In this document: positions 11,901 to 26,900 of the stretch, in pieces
How positions within the stretch are numbered: the stretch's first letter is position 1
Layout: every line of letters starts with the position of its first letter
Assembly: GCF_014805625.2 (NCBI RefSeq)
Contig: NW_023998433.1
Coordinates: 2,714,169 to 2,778,168 of the forward strand
Source: Glossina fuscipes
Taxonomy: Eukaryota; Arthropoda; Insecta; Diptera; Glossinidae
Direction: 5' to 3'
DNA length: 64,000 nucleotides
Translations under genes and position numbers: made by a program
The notes under the pieces: model-generated
Told to the model about the DNA's origin: nothing
Seen by the model: the letters and a program-made list of their open reading frames with translations, nothing else
Databases searched by the model: none

Positions 11901-14900
11901 GCACAGACTCCATTAGAATTCGCAAAAAAATAAATTAATAAATCTAGCTTATTGCACTTTGTGTGTTACTATCTGGCTGCTCCGCACTCTCTTTGAGTAT
12001 TTCATGACATCTATGTTTGTCTTATCTATGTATAACGGTGATCACATTTTTTATATAGTATTATTGCCTAATTTACACTATTAACTACAGCCCAAAAGTT
12101 TTCCCGGCTGCTGCCTGCGTGTATAATTTCAGCGATTGTTCTCATCCCTATCCAATTTCGAATATTGTGCACCCGCGACATTTGTTCTTTCCCAAGGCTC
12201 TACGTCCTTTGATGTGGCCTTCCACTATTAAGTGTACAAGTTCATATCTTTCTCCACGTCCTTATGCGTCCAAAATACACACTTTCAGTTTTTTAATATG
12301 CTTTACTCATGCTTAGAGTTAATTCTTCTCAGAACAATATTTTTAGAATTCTAGTGTAACATCACATGTCAAAGGCTTTCAGTCTGTTCATTGTACTGAT
12401 TTTTAGATTTCTAGACTATACAAGAGCAACGATCGTACGAAGCATTTCATGAAACGAAGGAATAAGTTCATTTGCCGGCTTGCTAGAATTTTCTGATATT
12501 TCGTGTACGCTGATCTAGCCGTTTCTATTCTTTTTATTTCCACGTCGCTGTCCCAGCCTTCGTGTAAAATATACAGCCAAGATATACAGCCTTGGAAACC
12601 CTTTCCACCTTTTAATTATTAATTGACCGAGTGGCATTCGCATATGGAATAATTTAAGATAAGAAAAATATACAGTACCAAATTTGGACCATCTAAGCCA
12701 ATTTTTTGGATTCTGCGCTATGTAAGAATTTTCATGAAAAATGATCCTTTATAGGGCACAAAAGTTTAAGTTTTAATATGTTATAATGAGAATTGATCCA
12801 TAATAGTAATTTGATATAGAAATTAACTGTGCTGAATTTTGAACACGAACCTCAATTTTTGAAACTCCTGGACAAAACCTTTATTTGTAAATAGGTCTAA
12901 TTTTTAATATACAAACAGGGTATAATTTTTATCTTCTCTTGCAAAAATAACAATTGGTGTGGGATATTTAATAGTCGGCTAACCCCGACTATAATGGTTT
13001 CACTTTTTATTATACTCTATACGACTATACCACTTGCCGTACAATGTCTGTGCGAACGTAAGCAACACGCAGAAAGACTTGAGATAGTCACACCTTTTAT
13101 AATACCGATCGATTCAGATTTACTTTCTGCATCACTCTCTAAATATATATAAGTTTGTCTGCTTGCCTGTCTGGTCAGTTCGCAATTTTTGATATATTTT
13201 GATGAAATTTACTACGGTGACGTGTTTCGAACCAAGAGCATTATTGAAAATGGTTTGGATCGGTATACTTTTTCGACCACTCCACGTATAACGCCCACTT
13301 CTGAAAGGTCGTTATATGGAAAAAATTGTAATTTGCAAAATTTCTCGGCAAAAGTGGACAAGTAGTAGTATTTCGGCATTATTAATTGGTATAAAAACTT
13401 TGGACCGGTTGGGGCAATTTTTGAACCCCTCTCATATAGCGACAACTGAAGTTCATTCGACAAAACTGTAGAATACGGCAAGCCTGAGGCTTCAACACAC
13501 GTTTACATTGGCAGACAACAGACGGCCAGGCAGACAGACAAGCTTGGGTACAAGAAAAGATGAGTTAACCCCAAGTGGTGTAGGATATAACGAAAAATTG
13601 GACAATTTCCATTATAAAATGCAAAAAAATGAAATCTTTCTCTCAATAGATCGATCTGGTCCATTTAATTTAATATCAAATTACTATCATAAACAAATGT
13701 TGTAACGTTTCGGAAACTCAACCTATACACGGATGTTGTCGTCTAATTCTTACCATTTTTCGCATGTTTTCCGGCCTGGCTCGTCGGATGGGGGGTGTCC
13801 AAGTATAGGATATACAGACACGTGATAGGTACTTGCCTCGCTACGATATTCCATTATTTTAAAATAAAACAGGCTTACTATGAAATCTTAAAAAAAAAGT
13901 TTTGACTAATGTAATCCATGCCCTGACCACATTGCTTCTACCTCGCCTCTCCGCCACCCACCGGAAGTCTTACCAGTATATTACCTTCTAATAAGAATAC
14001 ATTTCTTTACTCTCCTTTTCAACGAATATATTACAATGTTTTAATTACATATGTACAAGTCACAATTTTCCAAAAAAAAGGAAGAGTAGTTAGTATTCAA
14101 TCTTATTACAACCTTATAACGAATTAGTACAATACTTCGGAACCAAAATGTTCAAAAGGAACAAAGACTATTAAACAGTTTTATCGATTTCTTGCGATGA
14201 TTTAATTCAATTTTGCAAAACCTATAATGTACAAAAGGTACATTGGTTGTTAAACAATCTTTTCAGAACTTAAAACGACTTAGTACAATATTTCGTAACC
14301 AAAATGTTCAAAAGGAACAAAGGTTATTAAACAATTTTATCGATATCTGGCGATGATTTAATTCAATTTTTGCAAAACCTATAATGTACAGAATGGACAT
14401 TGGTCGTTAAACAATCTTTTCGAAACTTAAAATGACTTAGTACAATATTTCGTAACCAAAATGTTCATAAGGAACAAAGGTTATTAAACAATTTTATCGA
14501 TATATTGCAGTGATTTAATTCGGCATTGCAAAACCAAAAATGTTTACAATGAACAATGGTTGTTTAACAATCTTATCAAATCTTACACGACTTAGTACAA
14601 TATTGCCGATACAAAATTTACGCTCTGGGCAAGGGTTAATAATTAATTTCACAAAACGACTTACCGAAACTGCCAACCACGCCGATGCGCATCGCCATAG
14701 CTGAAAGGTGCTTTAATTACTAGAATAAATGCTAGATTTATCGCAAAAAAGGACTAGGATTAATATTAAGGGCCTAATACTCGAAAGATAAGCCAAGGAT
14801 TGCTTCCCTCATAGAGACGGTGTGCTCCGGACGTTACGCCGAACGATTTAACTTCCTTCCTTCCTACTTTTATTTCTTATATCTTTTTTTTCCTTTTTGC

Positions 14901-17900
14901 CTCAGTCCCTTTTTTCCTCCTCGTTATCGAAAGATTTGGAAAATCCTTTTATCGTTTCCTTGAACGACAAAACAAAATAGCTATCCTTTCGTTACTAGTC
15001 GCGATTGCACAGCAAAACTAGGATTATTTTAATTTCTCCCAACGAAAAAGAATTTGCACGCTAAAAGAATACGCAGAGCGCCATCTTTTTTTTCTTCTTC
15101 TCAAAAACGTTTCATGTAGAGCCAAAACGATCATATAGCACCCAAAAATGATTTGTAGATTTTGTTGTTGTTTTACACCAAAGTCACAAGTTTTAAGCAC
15201 ATGCCATTTTCGGCAAGAATTCATTAAATTAATTGGAATAATTCCATCGATATATGGATTGCATGGAAGTGAAATTTCTCCCTTTAAATACTATTATAAT
15301 TTCTTAATAACATTGTTAAAAATGTTTTTTAAAAATTTTGCTAAAAAACCACAGAAAAGTAAAAAAACAACCGACTCTACGCCATTATCCAGACAAAAAA
15401 AACCCCTCTCTTTTTTCCCAGAGTTCCCCAAGTTTTTCTCTTTTTCCTGTTTTCCTACGCGCCGCTTATCGCTTTTTCAAGGTTGCCAAAGTTTGCCTTT
15501 TTCTATCCTTTTTTTTCTCTCTCCCCACTACGGTGCCTGTTACAATGTTCTAAATAAAAAATTAACAAGAAGGCCTTTTGGCATATAAGGGTTTAAATGT
15601 CCCGAGGATCCTGATATGCGGTGACATTCACAAAATATACCTTCCTGCTCCGGTAAGATTGATTTGTTTGTCAATTTATTATTACGAACCAATTTTCACC
15701 ATGGAATATTGAAAATTAGGCGCTTTTACAGTCTAAAAATTGAGTTTTCGAAGGAAAGGTTATATCAAAGGCGGTTGAAAAAATTTGTTTCATACCACTG
15801 TAGAATGTCGACATACAATTTTCAATTCAGCCCTGAGCAGAAAATTTTAAAAATTGTAATTTTTTTCCATGTAACAACTTTTCAAAACAAGGCGTTATAA
15901 GTGGAATGTTCGAAAAAGTTGACCGATCCGAACCATTTTCAATAGTATTCATCCTTGGGCCAAAGCACGTCAACGTACGAAATTTCATCAAAATATCTCA
16001 AAAATTGCGGTCGACAGGTTGAATACATGCTTAGGCCAATTCAGAAAACGATTCTAAGCCAACCGTACAAACTTAATGTACCCTGTATCACAAGTGGTAT
16101 GAGATAAAAGAAGCTACCAACATTGTTGGTCTCTTTTTGGTATAAAAAAAAAATAAATGAATATATGAATAAAATAATATATAGCGAGGAGATAAGTGAG
16201 ATTAACATCAATATAAAAAAAGATATGTAAATAATTGAAAAATATTTGTATGTGTTTCAAATATTGTCGATAATTAATTGCTTTTGTGACTTAAAACAAA
16301 AGTTGTAAGTCAAGGTCACTGTTATTCCCTCATATATGTTGGCAATAGCTTTGTAAATATGTGCTCAACTAAGCTGAATTTTACATTGCTTCCCTATATG
16401 TATACATGAGATCAATCTGAATAGTGCTTCTACGTTGTCATACACGTAAACAAATTTGACTATTAATTTTTATGCTTTTCAAACAAGTTTATAATTTACA
16501 TGCATTGTTTCAATATCATTTTTGTTATTTATTATTAATGTACGTAAATTACTTATAAACAATAGATGTATGCATATGTGTAGGTAATAACCAAATATAT
16601 TAACCCACCGAGCGACAACAGCGCTTTTGTTTTCATATTAAAGCTTTCTTATATTATATTAAAAAAAAAAAAAAAATGGAAACCTGACATATTTGAACTT
16701 TAACACCTTACGAAAATTCATGACGAATCACATTAAATGTGTACAATGGATTTGATTTAATCAACCTAAAATCTTACGGAAAATCAAACAGTATGTGAAG
16801 ATCAGTTCGAATTTGAAACTAGTAAAGATATTAGCAGAGCCTTGTAATTACAGTAAAAGAGATCTATTAAATAGTTAGGATAAAGGTGCGGTTGGATCTG
16901 GAAGTTTACTCCATCCAAATTGGCAAACGTAAGATATTTTTATGCACATCTCATGAATGCGGTAAAAAAGTTCAACTTGCGACTGATAAAATGGCACTCT
17001 TTTATTATTATATAAAATTTAAATTAACCTATCGAAAAGTGCCCTACGCGGCATGCTAGTGAATATTGCTTTAAAAATATTGTAAAAAACTTGAAATGAA
17101 AACAAGTAAGAACATTATAGTCGGGCAAGGCCGACCGAACTGTAAATGATACAAATTTTTTGAGTTCATTTTTTTATGAGATTACTATAATATTATTAGT
17201 CAACTTCAATCACCACTTGTTAAAACTTAGTCTTTTCCGTTCTAAAAAGAATCAATTTTCGTAAATATCGTTATTTGGGATAAGATTCAAAAAAATAGGA
17301 CGAGATTATGATTATTATGATATAATTTTCATCGTGAAGCACTGAAAATTATACCTTTTTATCGTACGAACTTCAGTTGTGAAGGGGTTTTCAAAAATTT
17401 CCCCAGCCGGTCCAAAGTTTTCTTACCTATTTAGAATGCCGAAATACTTAGCCAATTTTGCCGAGAAATTTTGCAAATTACAATTTTTTTCTAGATGACG
17501 ACTTTTCAGAGTAGGGCATTATATGGGGAGTGGACGAAAAAGTAAACCGATCCAAGCCATTTTCAATAGCATTCGTCCTTGGCCGAAATACGTCGATATA
17601 CCAAAATTCATTAAACTAGCTCAAAAACTGCGACCAGTACACACAAATTTCGTGAACAAAAATCAGGCGCTCAGGTATACAGACAGGCTTAGATCGATTC
17701 AGAATCGTTATGTGAATCAATCGATATAATAAAAGGTAGGCCCATCTTAAGCCCTTCTGCCTGTTACATACGAACGCACCAAGATAATTTACCCTGTTCC
17801 ACAAGTGGTGTGAATTGTTTGAATGCGTTGCGTAAACATTTTCAAAAATTATGTTTCGAGATGAACGCATTTAAAGTTTCGACATGTAGGACAGACATTG

Positions 17901-20900
17901 TGTTTTATCGCAATAATTTTCTCTTTTTTTTCATCAGTCCCCAGCAATATAAAAATGCCCTTTCATGTTCAAATACACATTTTAATTTTAATTGCTCCAG
18001 AGAGTCTCTTTTGCCGCATTTCGAGAAGAAAGAATCGCAAGCTTACACTTAACTGGTTGTGAAATGATGGAGAAAAAAGCCAACTCCAAGAATTTTATCT
18101 CTCCCTTTTAACTTCTTAATAGAATTATTGAAACATTCGCTAACCGATGTTTGCAATTTTTTTTTCTCTTTTTTTAGAAGGGTATATGTTTTTAAATAAA
18201 TATAAAAACTTTTCAAAGACATTCCTGAGTGCATTAGAGAAACTTGAAATAAACAAATAAAATGTTAAGTTGCAACTTCCCAGCAAAGTTTCATTTGACA
18301 TAGGTATCAGTTTCGTTGTACTTGGGAAAGAGGTCAAAATCTTCATAGGAAACATATTTTTCGGATAACGAAGTTTTTCCCGCATGTTCAGGGAAGTTCA
18401 AAGTATCGATTAAACCAATAAATTACAAAGAAATAAAATCGAAGTGAATCTCCCGATGCGCCTACAATACAGGAAAACCGTTATTTGCAAAGAGGATTAG
18501 CGAGATTCGTCTCCAGGCGAATATAATTTATTTCCTTGTTGTTACTCGATGTTCAGTTTTTCGTGAAATTATCCCATCAATATTTATCATATCATATATC
18601 GAGGTGCTTTCGTTTGAAAAGAATGATTTCCTATGGAAAATAAATTCGAAAATAAAGGAGCACATTGTGCTGTTATGTATGAATATCTATAAAAGTGTGT
18701 GAAAACTTTTTATCGTCAACTCTCTAATAATTTAGATCTTTTTAGAAAAATTATTTGTTACTCTGTTTTAAATATTTTTAGTAAAGCCTATAATTCCTTC
18801 TTTGACATCAATTCAAGTAAACTTATCAGCAGTGGTAAAGTGTTTCGTTCGTTTATGGGGGGCGTGACAGAATGCCAATTAACACCATTCATTACTTTTA
18901 GTCAGGTGTAAAATATAAGCAAACTATATCTCATGAATTGAAAACGATTTATTAAAATGTTTAATTTATTTGTCGAGCTGGATTTAACTTTCTTAAAAAC
19001 TGCAGACTGTATTCATGTTTTATCAGTATATGAATTTTCGATATTTCATCTTCACTCTTGTACGACCAAGGAAACTCTAACAAAAAACGTCTTGAAATGT
19101 GTGGTTTTGACTTAAAAATTTATGTTGACTAAAAATGCGACCCGGCTTTACTTAGTTTTTTAAGTTGGCATACGAAACGAGTTGGCAGCGAGAGATTGTC
19201 TTTTGACGAGTTTTTTTTTTTTTTGGTTTTCGTTGTTGTGCGCTTTTCGGTAAGGCAGATGAGGGAATAGAAGAAAAGGAAAAAAAGGATGGTGGAAGAA
19301 AGGAAAGTTTATATGCGGAAAAAAGCTTCACAAGCAGATAAAAAACAAGAAAAGCGATCAAAGAAATTACGCGACTCTTTTAAATAGTAAAAGAAAAAAT
19401 GTGTCAAGACTAATTTGTGAGTTATTAAAGATAATATATTATAGTGAAAATATTAAGTTGATCGAAGGAAATAAGAAGAAAAAAGCAAGATGCCGGGTCT
19501 AAATGTCGGGAATTGAAAAAAAAAAGATAAGAAAAAGTTTGAATGGTAAAATGAAGAAATTTGTTTGAAATGTATTAATAGAATTTTACGTAAAGATGGA
19601 ACTTTATTATCAGTGTCCACGAAAGAATATAAATTACTGAAGAAGCAAAGGAAATACAATGATCAGTTGACAGAAAAAAAAAAGAATATAAATAAAGAAA
19701 TTATTTCATTATCAACAAAAATAACGATAACAGTAGTAAATTCCGATAATGGAGCGCCGGGTCGCCATGTGTTTATAAGCCAAAATTATTTAATCTAAAA
19801 TAAAGCTCCTCTAGGAAATTAAATTCGGTCGGGACTGAATCGTTTATACCCATCACCGTTGTGCTAAAAAATACAAAAGAAGTAAAAGAACAAAATTTCA
19901 ATGTCCTATAATATGAACTGGGCGCAGCTGAGTTTTTCTATTTTGAAAATAAAAGTTTTCGTCGTATAGGCATGTGGGTATTGTAGGCCTGTCGTTTGAA
20001 AAGTTGTAAACGATATCTTTATTTTCGCTAACGCGAGAATGTTTACCACAAATACTAAAAAGTTGCGCACACAGACATTTCAAATTTAAGATTGGTCAAG
20101 AATTTGTATACCTTATGGGGTTTCTGAAGTTTGTTTGTGCGCGTTATAAAGATATTGAAAAAAAAACTTCCTGCAGCGCTTATATAGAGTGCAGAAAAAC
20201 ATAATATATTTTGTAGCTTTCAAATGTAATCGATTCAGTGGAAAATTATAAGAGAAAAATAAATACATAAACTAAGCAGAAATGTGAGACAAGAATTTAA
20301 TATGAAACGTCGTTAACATGACTTCGATTTTAGACAAGCCTAAAGAAAGGAAATCAAAATTGTCAAATTACTTAAGAACGCTGAATATTTGATTATTCCG
20401 TTGGCGCTTTGGTTAAATATAAATTTTGAAAAAAAAAATGAGAATCATATCGAACGTATTATTTTTTTTGAAGAAATGGCCATTCTATAATAATTAAGAC
20501 GCGTGAATAATAATCGAAAGAAGCATGGAACGATTAGTTTGTAATATAAAGAAAAACAAGATATGAGTAATCGATTGAGAACAAAACGACATTTTATAGC
20601 TGTGTCATTCAAATTTGATTAGAGATGATTCGATATTCAGTAAAGGGAAGTTAAAAATATAATTTTTCTTTTGGACAAGAAGAATCTTGAAATTTTTGCC
20701 TATAAACGAGTAACAAATATAATCAAAAGAAAAAAAAACGAAAAATGTACATTAGTTTGATCGGCAAACAACAAAGATATTCTCTCCTAACTTGGTTATA
20801 TAATAACGCTGCAATCACTTCCAGTATTCCAGTATTTCCAGTATTTGTATGACTTGAATTTGATGGCTCTATACACTTTTCTGTATAAATTAAAGATTAT

Positions 20901-23900
20901 ATTGTAGCGAATTCAGCAGACAAACAGTTTTTTTTTACTTATATATAATACCTATGTACCAATAAGCGTTAAACTTGGATAATTTTCTGTTTGCATACAT
21001 TTGATTAGGAAGCATATTATTTGGTTTTTTTTATATAGTTATTAACTAATAAAAAACTGAAGAGAGGAAAGAAAAATACTAAAAAAAAAATGTCGCGCAA
21101 TTAAATTCTTGATTATAAGGAGACGGTAGATTTAGAAAGGTCTTCAGACTCAACTTCGGAGTCTCCCATTGATATTACGGGCCGAAGGAAACAATTAGCT
21201 AGGAGGGGTAATGAAAGGCCCAGGGCTTAGAGCACAACCGTTCAGTAGGTAAGTAGGTAAGAGTAAGTACGTGCTTTTCTTCTAGGTGTAAATGCCAAAA
21301 TATAAAACTTACCCACATCTCACAAACTACCTAGCTCGGCAAAAGTATGTATATCGGTCTCGTCTGTCTCCTATCCCCACAAAGTGGCACTATCGAGTAT
21401 TCCTAAAATTAATGCAGCTCAGATTTTGGCTAAACAATTAGGATAGAGACAAGTAATGTTATTAGACAAAAAAGTGGCACGCAACGATAAGCTGAGGTTA
21501 CAACATTATTAACAAACGCACATGGCTATGTCGACACACAATTTCGTCCTGGTCAACAATCTGTATTTGAGGTAGTCCGAACATTCTTTGACGTTTTTCC
21601 TGACACCAGGTTAAAATAACTTTTTTCAAGTAGCTAAACAGATAACTAGGATTAAAGGTATATACAGTTATGCAAGTAATTTTGTAAAGAAATTTCAAAG
21701 TGATCAGTTGTGTTATAATATAATAGTGAGACGTAATTTTTAAAATGGGAAGTCAAGGTGAGCGTATAAGACACATTTTATTTCAAAAAAGGTAAAACAG
21801 CTGCAGAAACATATGTAGAAACATATGCTGTGTATAAAACTATTACTGTAACAGAGCGGACTTGCCAAAATTAGTTTGCGAAATTGCTTTCTTGAAATTT
21901 TTCAGTGAATCCTTTGCCGCGTTCCGGTAGCCCAAATACCATTGATAGCGACCGACTAATGGTTGCGATTGAAGATCATTCACACATAACGATTCCTCCA
22001 AACAACTGTTAGCGATGGCAGAAAAAACTGAATCTTATGTTGGGGGAACACTGAAATTCCCTGAAAAGTGGCAACTTATTATTGAACAGAATGGCAATTA
22101 TGTAACTTAACGAAGTTTATTCTTTATATAGAAAAAATTGTATTTCATGGTGAAAAACCGCAAGGAATTTTCCGACAATCTAACTAATAATTTATTAGGA
22201 TATTTGAATCTGATTTGAAATGATTTCTTCATTCTTCATAAGGTGAAGTTTATAAATATTCTTGTAATAATACGGGCCGAATCTTTTTTCATTACATTGG
22301 TATTGCAAATGGTTTTTTTTTTTTCTTCTAAATCAAATCCGCAAATTCCTTTTTCTTATTCGTCTCATAAAATTCAATGAAAAGTATATAATAACAAATT
22401 TCAGATTTTTTATATACAAAGTACGTTCCAAAGAAAAAGAACTTTCTTGGGTGCTCACCGAGATTCTTTCAAGCTTGACGTGAATAACAACCGGACAACG
22501 TGTAGAAACCGATTTACGACAAACAGATGTACCGCCAAAATTTATTAAAGCTTTACTCTAATTCATCTATCGGCATAAAAATACGATAAATACTCTCTTC
22601 TATAGCTTCGCTTAAATCTTATCGTGATACATTTTTGCTGACTCTCCTATCTATACAATGTTATCTTATGCGGACTTCCAGTTGGAATATATTCAAAACA
22701 TTTAAGTAGAACTATAAATCGAAAAACAATATTAATTAAGCTACTATGAGGACACGAAATGAAAAAAAGAAAAATAATTAATTAGCTTAAGCGATGGTAT
22801 TTCGTAAATTCAGTTATTATCTCAATTTGTAATTCAAATTTCCATTAGCTAATGTCTTTCTACTTTTGTTTTTTTTACTATCTATCCAGTAAGCATGATT
22901 TAACAAAAATGTTATCGTTCTTCTTACTCTTGCTATTTCAGTACTTTGCGGTGTTGGTGTTGATTTGCACTTACATGGCTACACGATCGGGCTTATTTTG
23001 TTGTAAGTACTGAGCCGTTTGCTTCTTTAGCATGGAGTAAGTAATAATTATTATATCATATAAAGTCTCTTAATTCTCTTTAACCAGTTAAATGTGTCGG
23101 CCTGTTTGGAAAATGTGAGTTTAAATTCCGGCGCAAAAATTTACCGATGACGAGTATATCCACAGATGATGTGTAGTATGAAATTAACTTGTAATGAAGT
23201 AATAATAATGAAATATACTGACAAAATGACACGCACATTCTTACATACGTTATTATCGTAAATAAACATTCGCAGTGATATAATTTTATGAGGACATCCG
23301 AGAAGAAAGGATAAACGGATCACGACGTATATTCGTGTTATTGTATTATTTCCATGACGTGCATATATGTCATAGGCAGTTAACTGATTAAACAATGTAC
23401 ATAAACTGCAAGCTATTTTAACTGTCGACGATCGAGAGCATTTTTAGATTGGACGATTAGATGATGGTGGAAAATATTTCTCTAGCACATTTCCGATAAT
23501 TATATATTTTAGAACAAAAGGACATTCTTACTTAAAGTCAGAACTATACGTTATTGAAAAATGCGTATACGCTACAAGATCTCACCACCATATTTCTGAA
23601 TGTTGCAAACATAAGGATAAATATAGAACACCTCCATATTCCATTAACGATTGATTGTAAACAAAACTTTCTGATATAGCAATTCAGAAAAAACGAACAA
23701 CACACAAATTTTTACCACTTTGAAATTAAATCCATGGATCAAATTTTGTGATTTTTGGACAGCTCATGTGACCAATCACACTAATGACCCAGACATTCAT
23801 ATATTAGATAAAATAAAAGATTGGAAGTATTTTTTAATCATGGATCATTTAAGAAAATTTGTAGCCGCATTAACCCTATCAAGCCATATTCTAACGCATG

Positions 23901-26900
23901 TGAAGGGTGACGGTAGATAGATAATTAAAACCACGTAAGAAAGAAGTGAGAAGAACGAAAGTTATAGTCACTTATAGCTGAAGTTCTCATACTCATCACA
24001 TTTATCTTGAAAAAGATAAAAAATAAATAGTGAAATTTCAATATTTTTTAACATTGGGTGGGCAAGGTCAAATTGTTCCATTTTTTATAGTTACTGTAGA
24101 ATTTTTCATAGAACATAGGTCGAAATGTTTGTCGTTGCATCAGTTGCATTTTATTAAGACAGAGGCGTTCTTAGATTATATGATATCACAAGCATGCCCT
24201 TAGACAAGTTTAGTGCGTTTTCAATGCCATTAGCTTTCAAATTTGAAGCCAATAATATAACTTTTACGAAAAAGAAAATGTTTACCCAACGCATCCACGC
24301 AGATGATTGGACGGACACACCTAAATCGACTCTGACACCGATCAAGAATACGGGGGCAGGTCGGAAAAGTTTCCACCCTTAGCAAAATAGACGATATCTT
24401 TTCCTTATATTTTCTTTTATTTTTCTACATAGTCCTCTTGTACACTCTTCTCGCAGCGATGCTCCCGCGTCTAAATTGTACTCACGAATCTCTACTCTGC
24501 ATAAAAGATGTAAACAAAGAAGCCAGCTCTTGATTTAACAAAAATCTCTTTCTTATCTTTAACTTCGAAAGCAATTTTTGGATTTGGAGGGCAAAAAAAA
24601 GTTGCTTGTGGCTACATTTAAGAAATGATAAAGATGACCAAACAATTTTTACCATAAGTCAAGATGTCTAATTTGCCCCTGTATTGTCCTTACTTTCTCG
24701 AGATAATCGGTTAAGATAATTCCATAATGAATGATTTTTCATCATTTTGTTCGTCAGAGAAACAATTGCGTTTGTGAAGCCAATTCTCCCTTTGCAATTC
24801 ATTATTTTGAATGTGTTTTTCTTTCTGGAGTTTATTGGTGTTTCATTTACGGTTATTAATTCGTACTAAAAGTCTGATTTTTGCCTTCAAAGTGCGCCAA
24901 GGCTTTGAAAATTTGCATTGCTTCGAAAAGAGGCATTCCAAATCCAATCAGGATTCTACGCTGGCACGATTCAATTCCATCCAACTCGCTATTAATTTAT
25001 GTATATGGCTCTCTTGTCATCTTTCAAAATACCTTAGCATAGTTCGGTAGTCAATTTTCTCCATTTTCACACAAACACTGATATCGACTGACTAAAAAGA
25101 TTGTTAAACCACAATTGCCCATCCACAATGCTTGAAATTTTCTTGAGTACTCATCACCGTATACGCAAAGATATTCCTCAGCTTTTGTTGCCAAAAGTTA
25201 TGCCATCTTCATATATAGGTCGGAAATATTTTAGACAACCTACGTACATTTGTATATAAATTATAGGATATTTGAAGGTTGCTTCTGTATGTTGTGCGCT
25301 AACCTTATAGCGTGTTGGACATAGAAAAACTTTGTGCCATTTATTTATTCAATTGCGTTTTCAAAATGAAAAGTTGCTGCAGAATTCCGTTAGTGATGTA
25401 AAATTTCAAGAGAGGGAGCGAGAGGAAAATATATTGACTCAGTTTCACGGCCTGATTCACAAAAAATTTTAAAATGATGGCATCATAATTTTATCAACAA
25501 AAAAAGCAGAGTTGGGTAACTCTGCGCGCGCGTTGTAATAGCGTTTTAATTCTTTGCAAGAAATATATCAATTTCTTAGCATATCTCTTAAATTGTTTGC
25601 TTTATTCGAGTTAAAAGTATAAATATCTTTAAAAGACCAAAGTGTGTAATTTAATTTATATGATATACATTAATCTTCTACGCGAAATTCAATTCAGTTT
25701 GGTGCACTCAACAGTTAGAATTCTTGGTAAAAGTCTCTCCTTTTTCTGTTAATCTGTGTTTACAGGTTGTTCTGCTTTCGCTTTGTATTTTATATTGGTT
25801 TAATTTGCTGACAATTTTTGTGTTTTGGAACGTTTTAGTTTTTTGTTCTTTTTCTCTTCATAATCTCCTTCTGTCGTGTTTCACTGGACATGGACTATTT
25901 ATTTACACTGTGTAGTGAGAAAACAGGCCCAGAATCTTAGCGATTAATCTCATGCTGGCTCTGCGAATATTTTTGCCAAGCAAAGTGTGCTGGTTTTAAT
26001 GGTCGTGCCGCCCATTTGTGAAGTGGCCAAGCAGTCCAAACATACCGATATAGTCATAGCGTTCGATGACTTCAATTTGCCACAAGTCACTTGATGTTAC
26101 AGTGATAATTCTGACTGTTTGATTCCTACTTTAAAATCTGACAGAGCTATTCTTTAACGAATTATTTGATCGTAATTTAGTTCAATGCAACCGTACTCCT
26201 AATTATAATGGTAGGCTGCTAAGACAATTAAATATTTCAAGAATAGAACAAACAAGTTTTTAAAAAAATTTTGGAAAAGTGGTTCTGCTTGCGACAATTT
26301 CGCTTATTCAGCTGCAAGGCATAGATTTAATTTCATCAACCACCAACATTATTGCAGATACTTTCAGTTTATAAAATCCTCACTGATTGCTAATCCTACA
26401 TTTTTTTTAAATTTGTTAACTCCAAAAGAAACATCTTCATAAATCCCTCGCCTGTTTCTTTCAATGGATCTGAGTCCTCGATTGATGTTGAAACCTCAAA
26501 TCGGTTTGCTGAGTACTTCCGACAAAATTTTTGGACTGTTAATTTCGATTTAACTGTAAACTACCCATGTTCGATAGATAATTCGGTTTCAATTCCTAAC
26601 TTGGTCGTTTCAGTATAGTCATGCGCCCGAACTTGATGGAATCCCATCAAGAATCATGTGTACTTAAATCATGCGCTATCAGGTTATGCTATGTTATTTC
26701 AAAGTCTTTAAATTTAGATGTTTCCTCTTTGTGTTGGAAGAGAAGTCTGCTTATTCCTATTCATAAAAGTGGAAGCAGACATCTTGTTGAGAACTACAGA
26801 GGCATTGCCAAGTTGAGTGTCTTGCCTAAACTGTTCGAGCGAATTGTTTCTCAGCATTTGGCCTTTGCCATCAAATCGTACGCTTCTCCGTTTCAACATG

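Larger units (their letters stand above)
5932..22941. other. Intron 1 of the TMEM72-like gene (17 kb), a transposon sink
   Basis: Besides the elements listed separately, the intron is A/T-rich sequence without supported genes. The main unassigned blocks are 6690-8130, 10240-12900, 14630-15590, 16140-17100, 17820-19430 and 20170-21740. A frame near 21117-21230 reads like a charged low-complexity peptide (DLERSSDSTSESP). It could be a retroelement gag remnant but has no diagnostic motif. Confidence 0.6.

Noticed and set aside
13212..13481. Minus-strand 89-codon open frame
   Set aside because: It lies in dispersed repeat copy C, and the same stretch is not open in copies D and E.
14080..14625. 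CRISPR-like array
   Set aside because: Repeats are contiguous 156-bp tandem units without unique spacers, and the genome is eukaryotic.
15148..15588. Plus-strand 146-codon open frame
   Set aside because: Low-complexity lysine/phenylalanine-rich translation of A- and T-rich DNA with no family resemblance.
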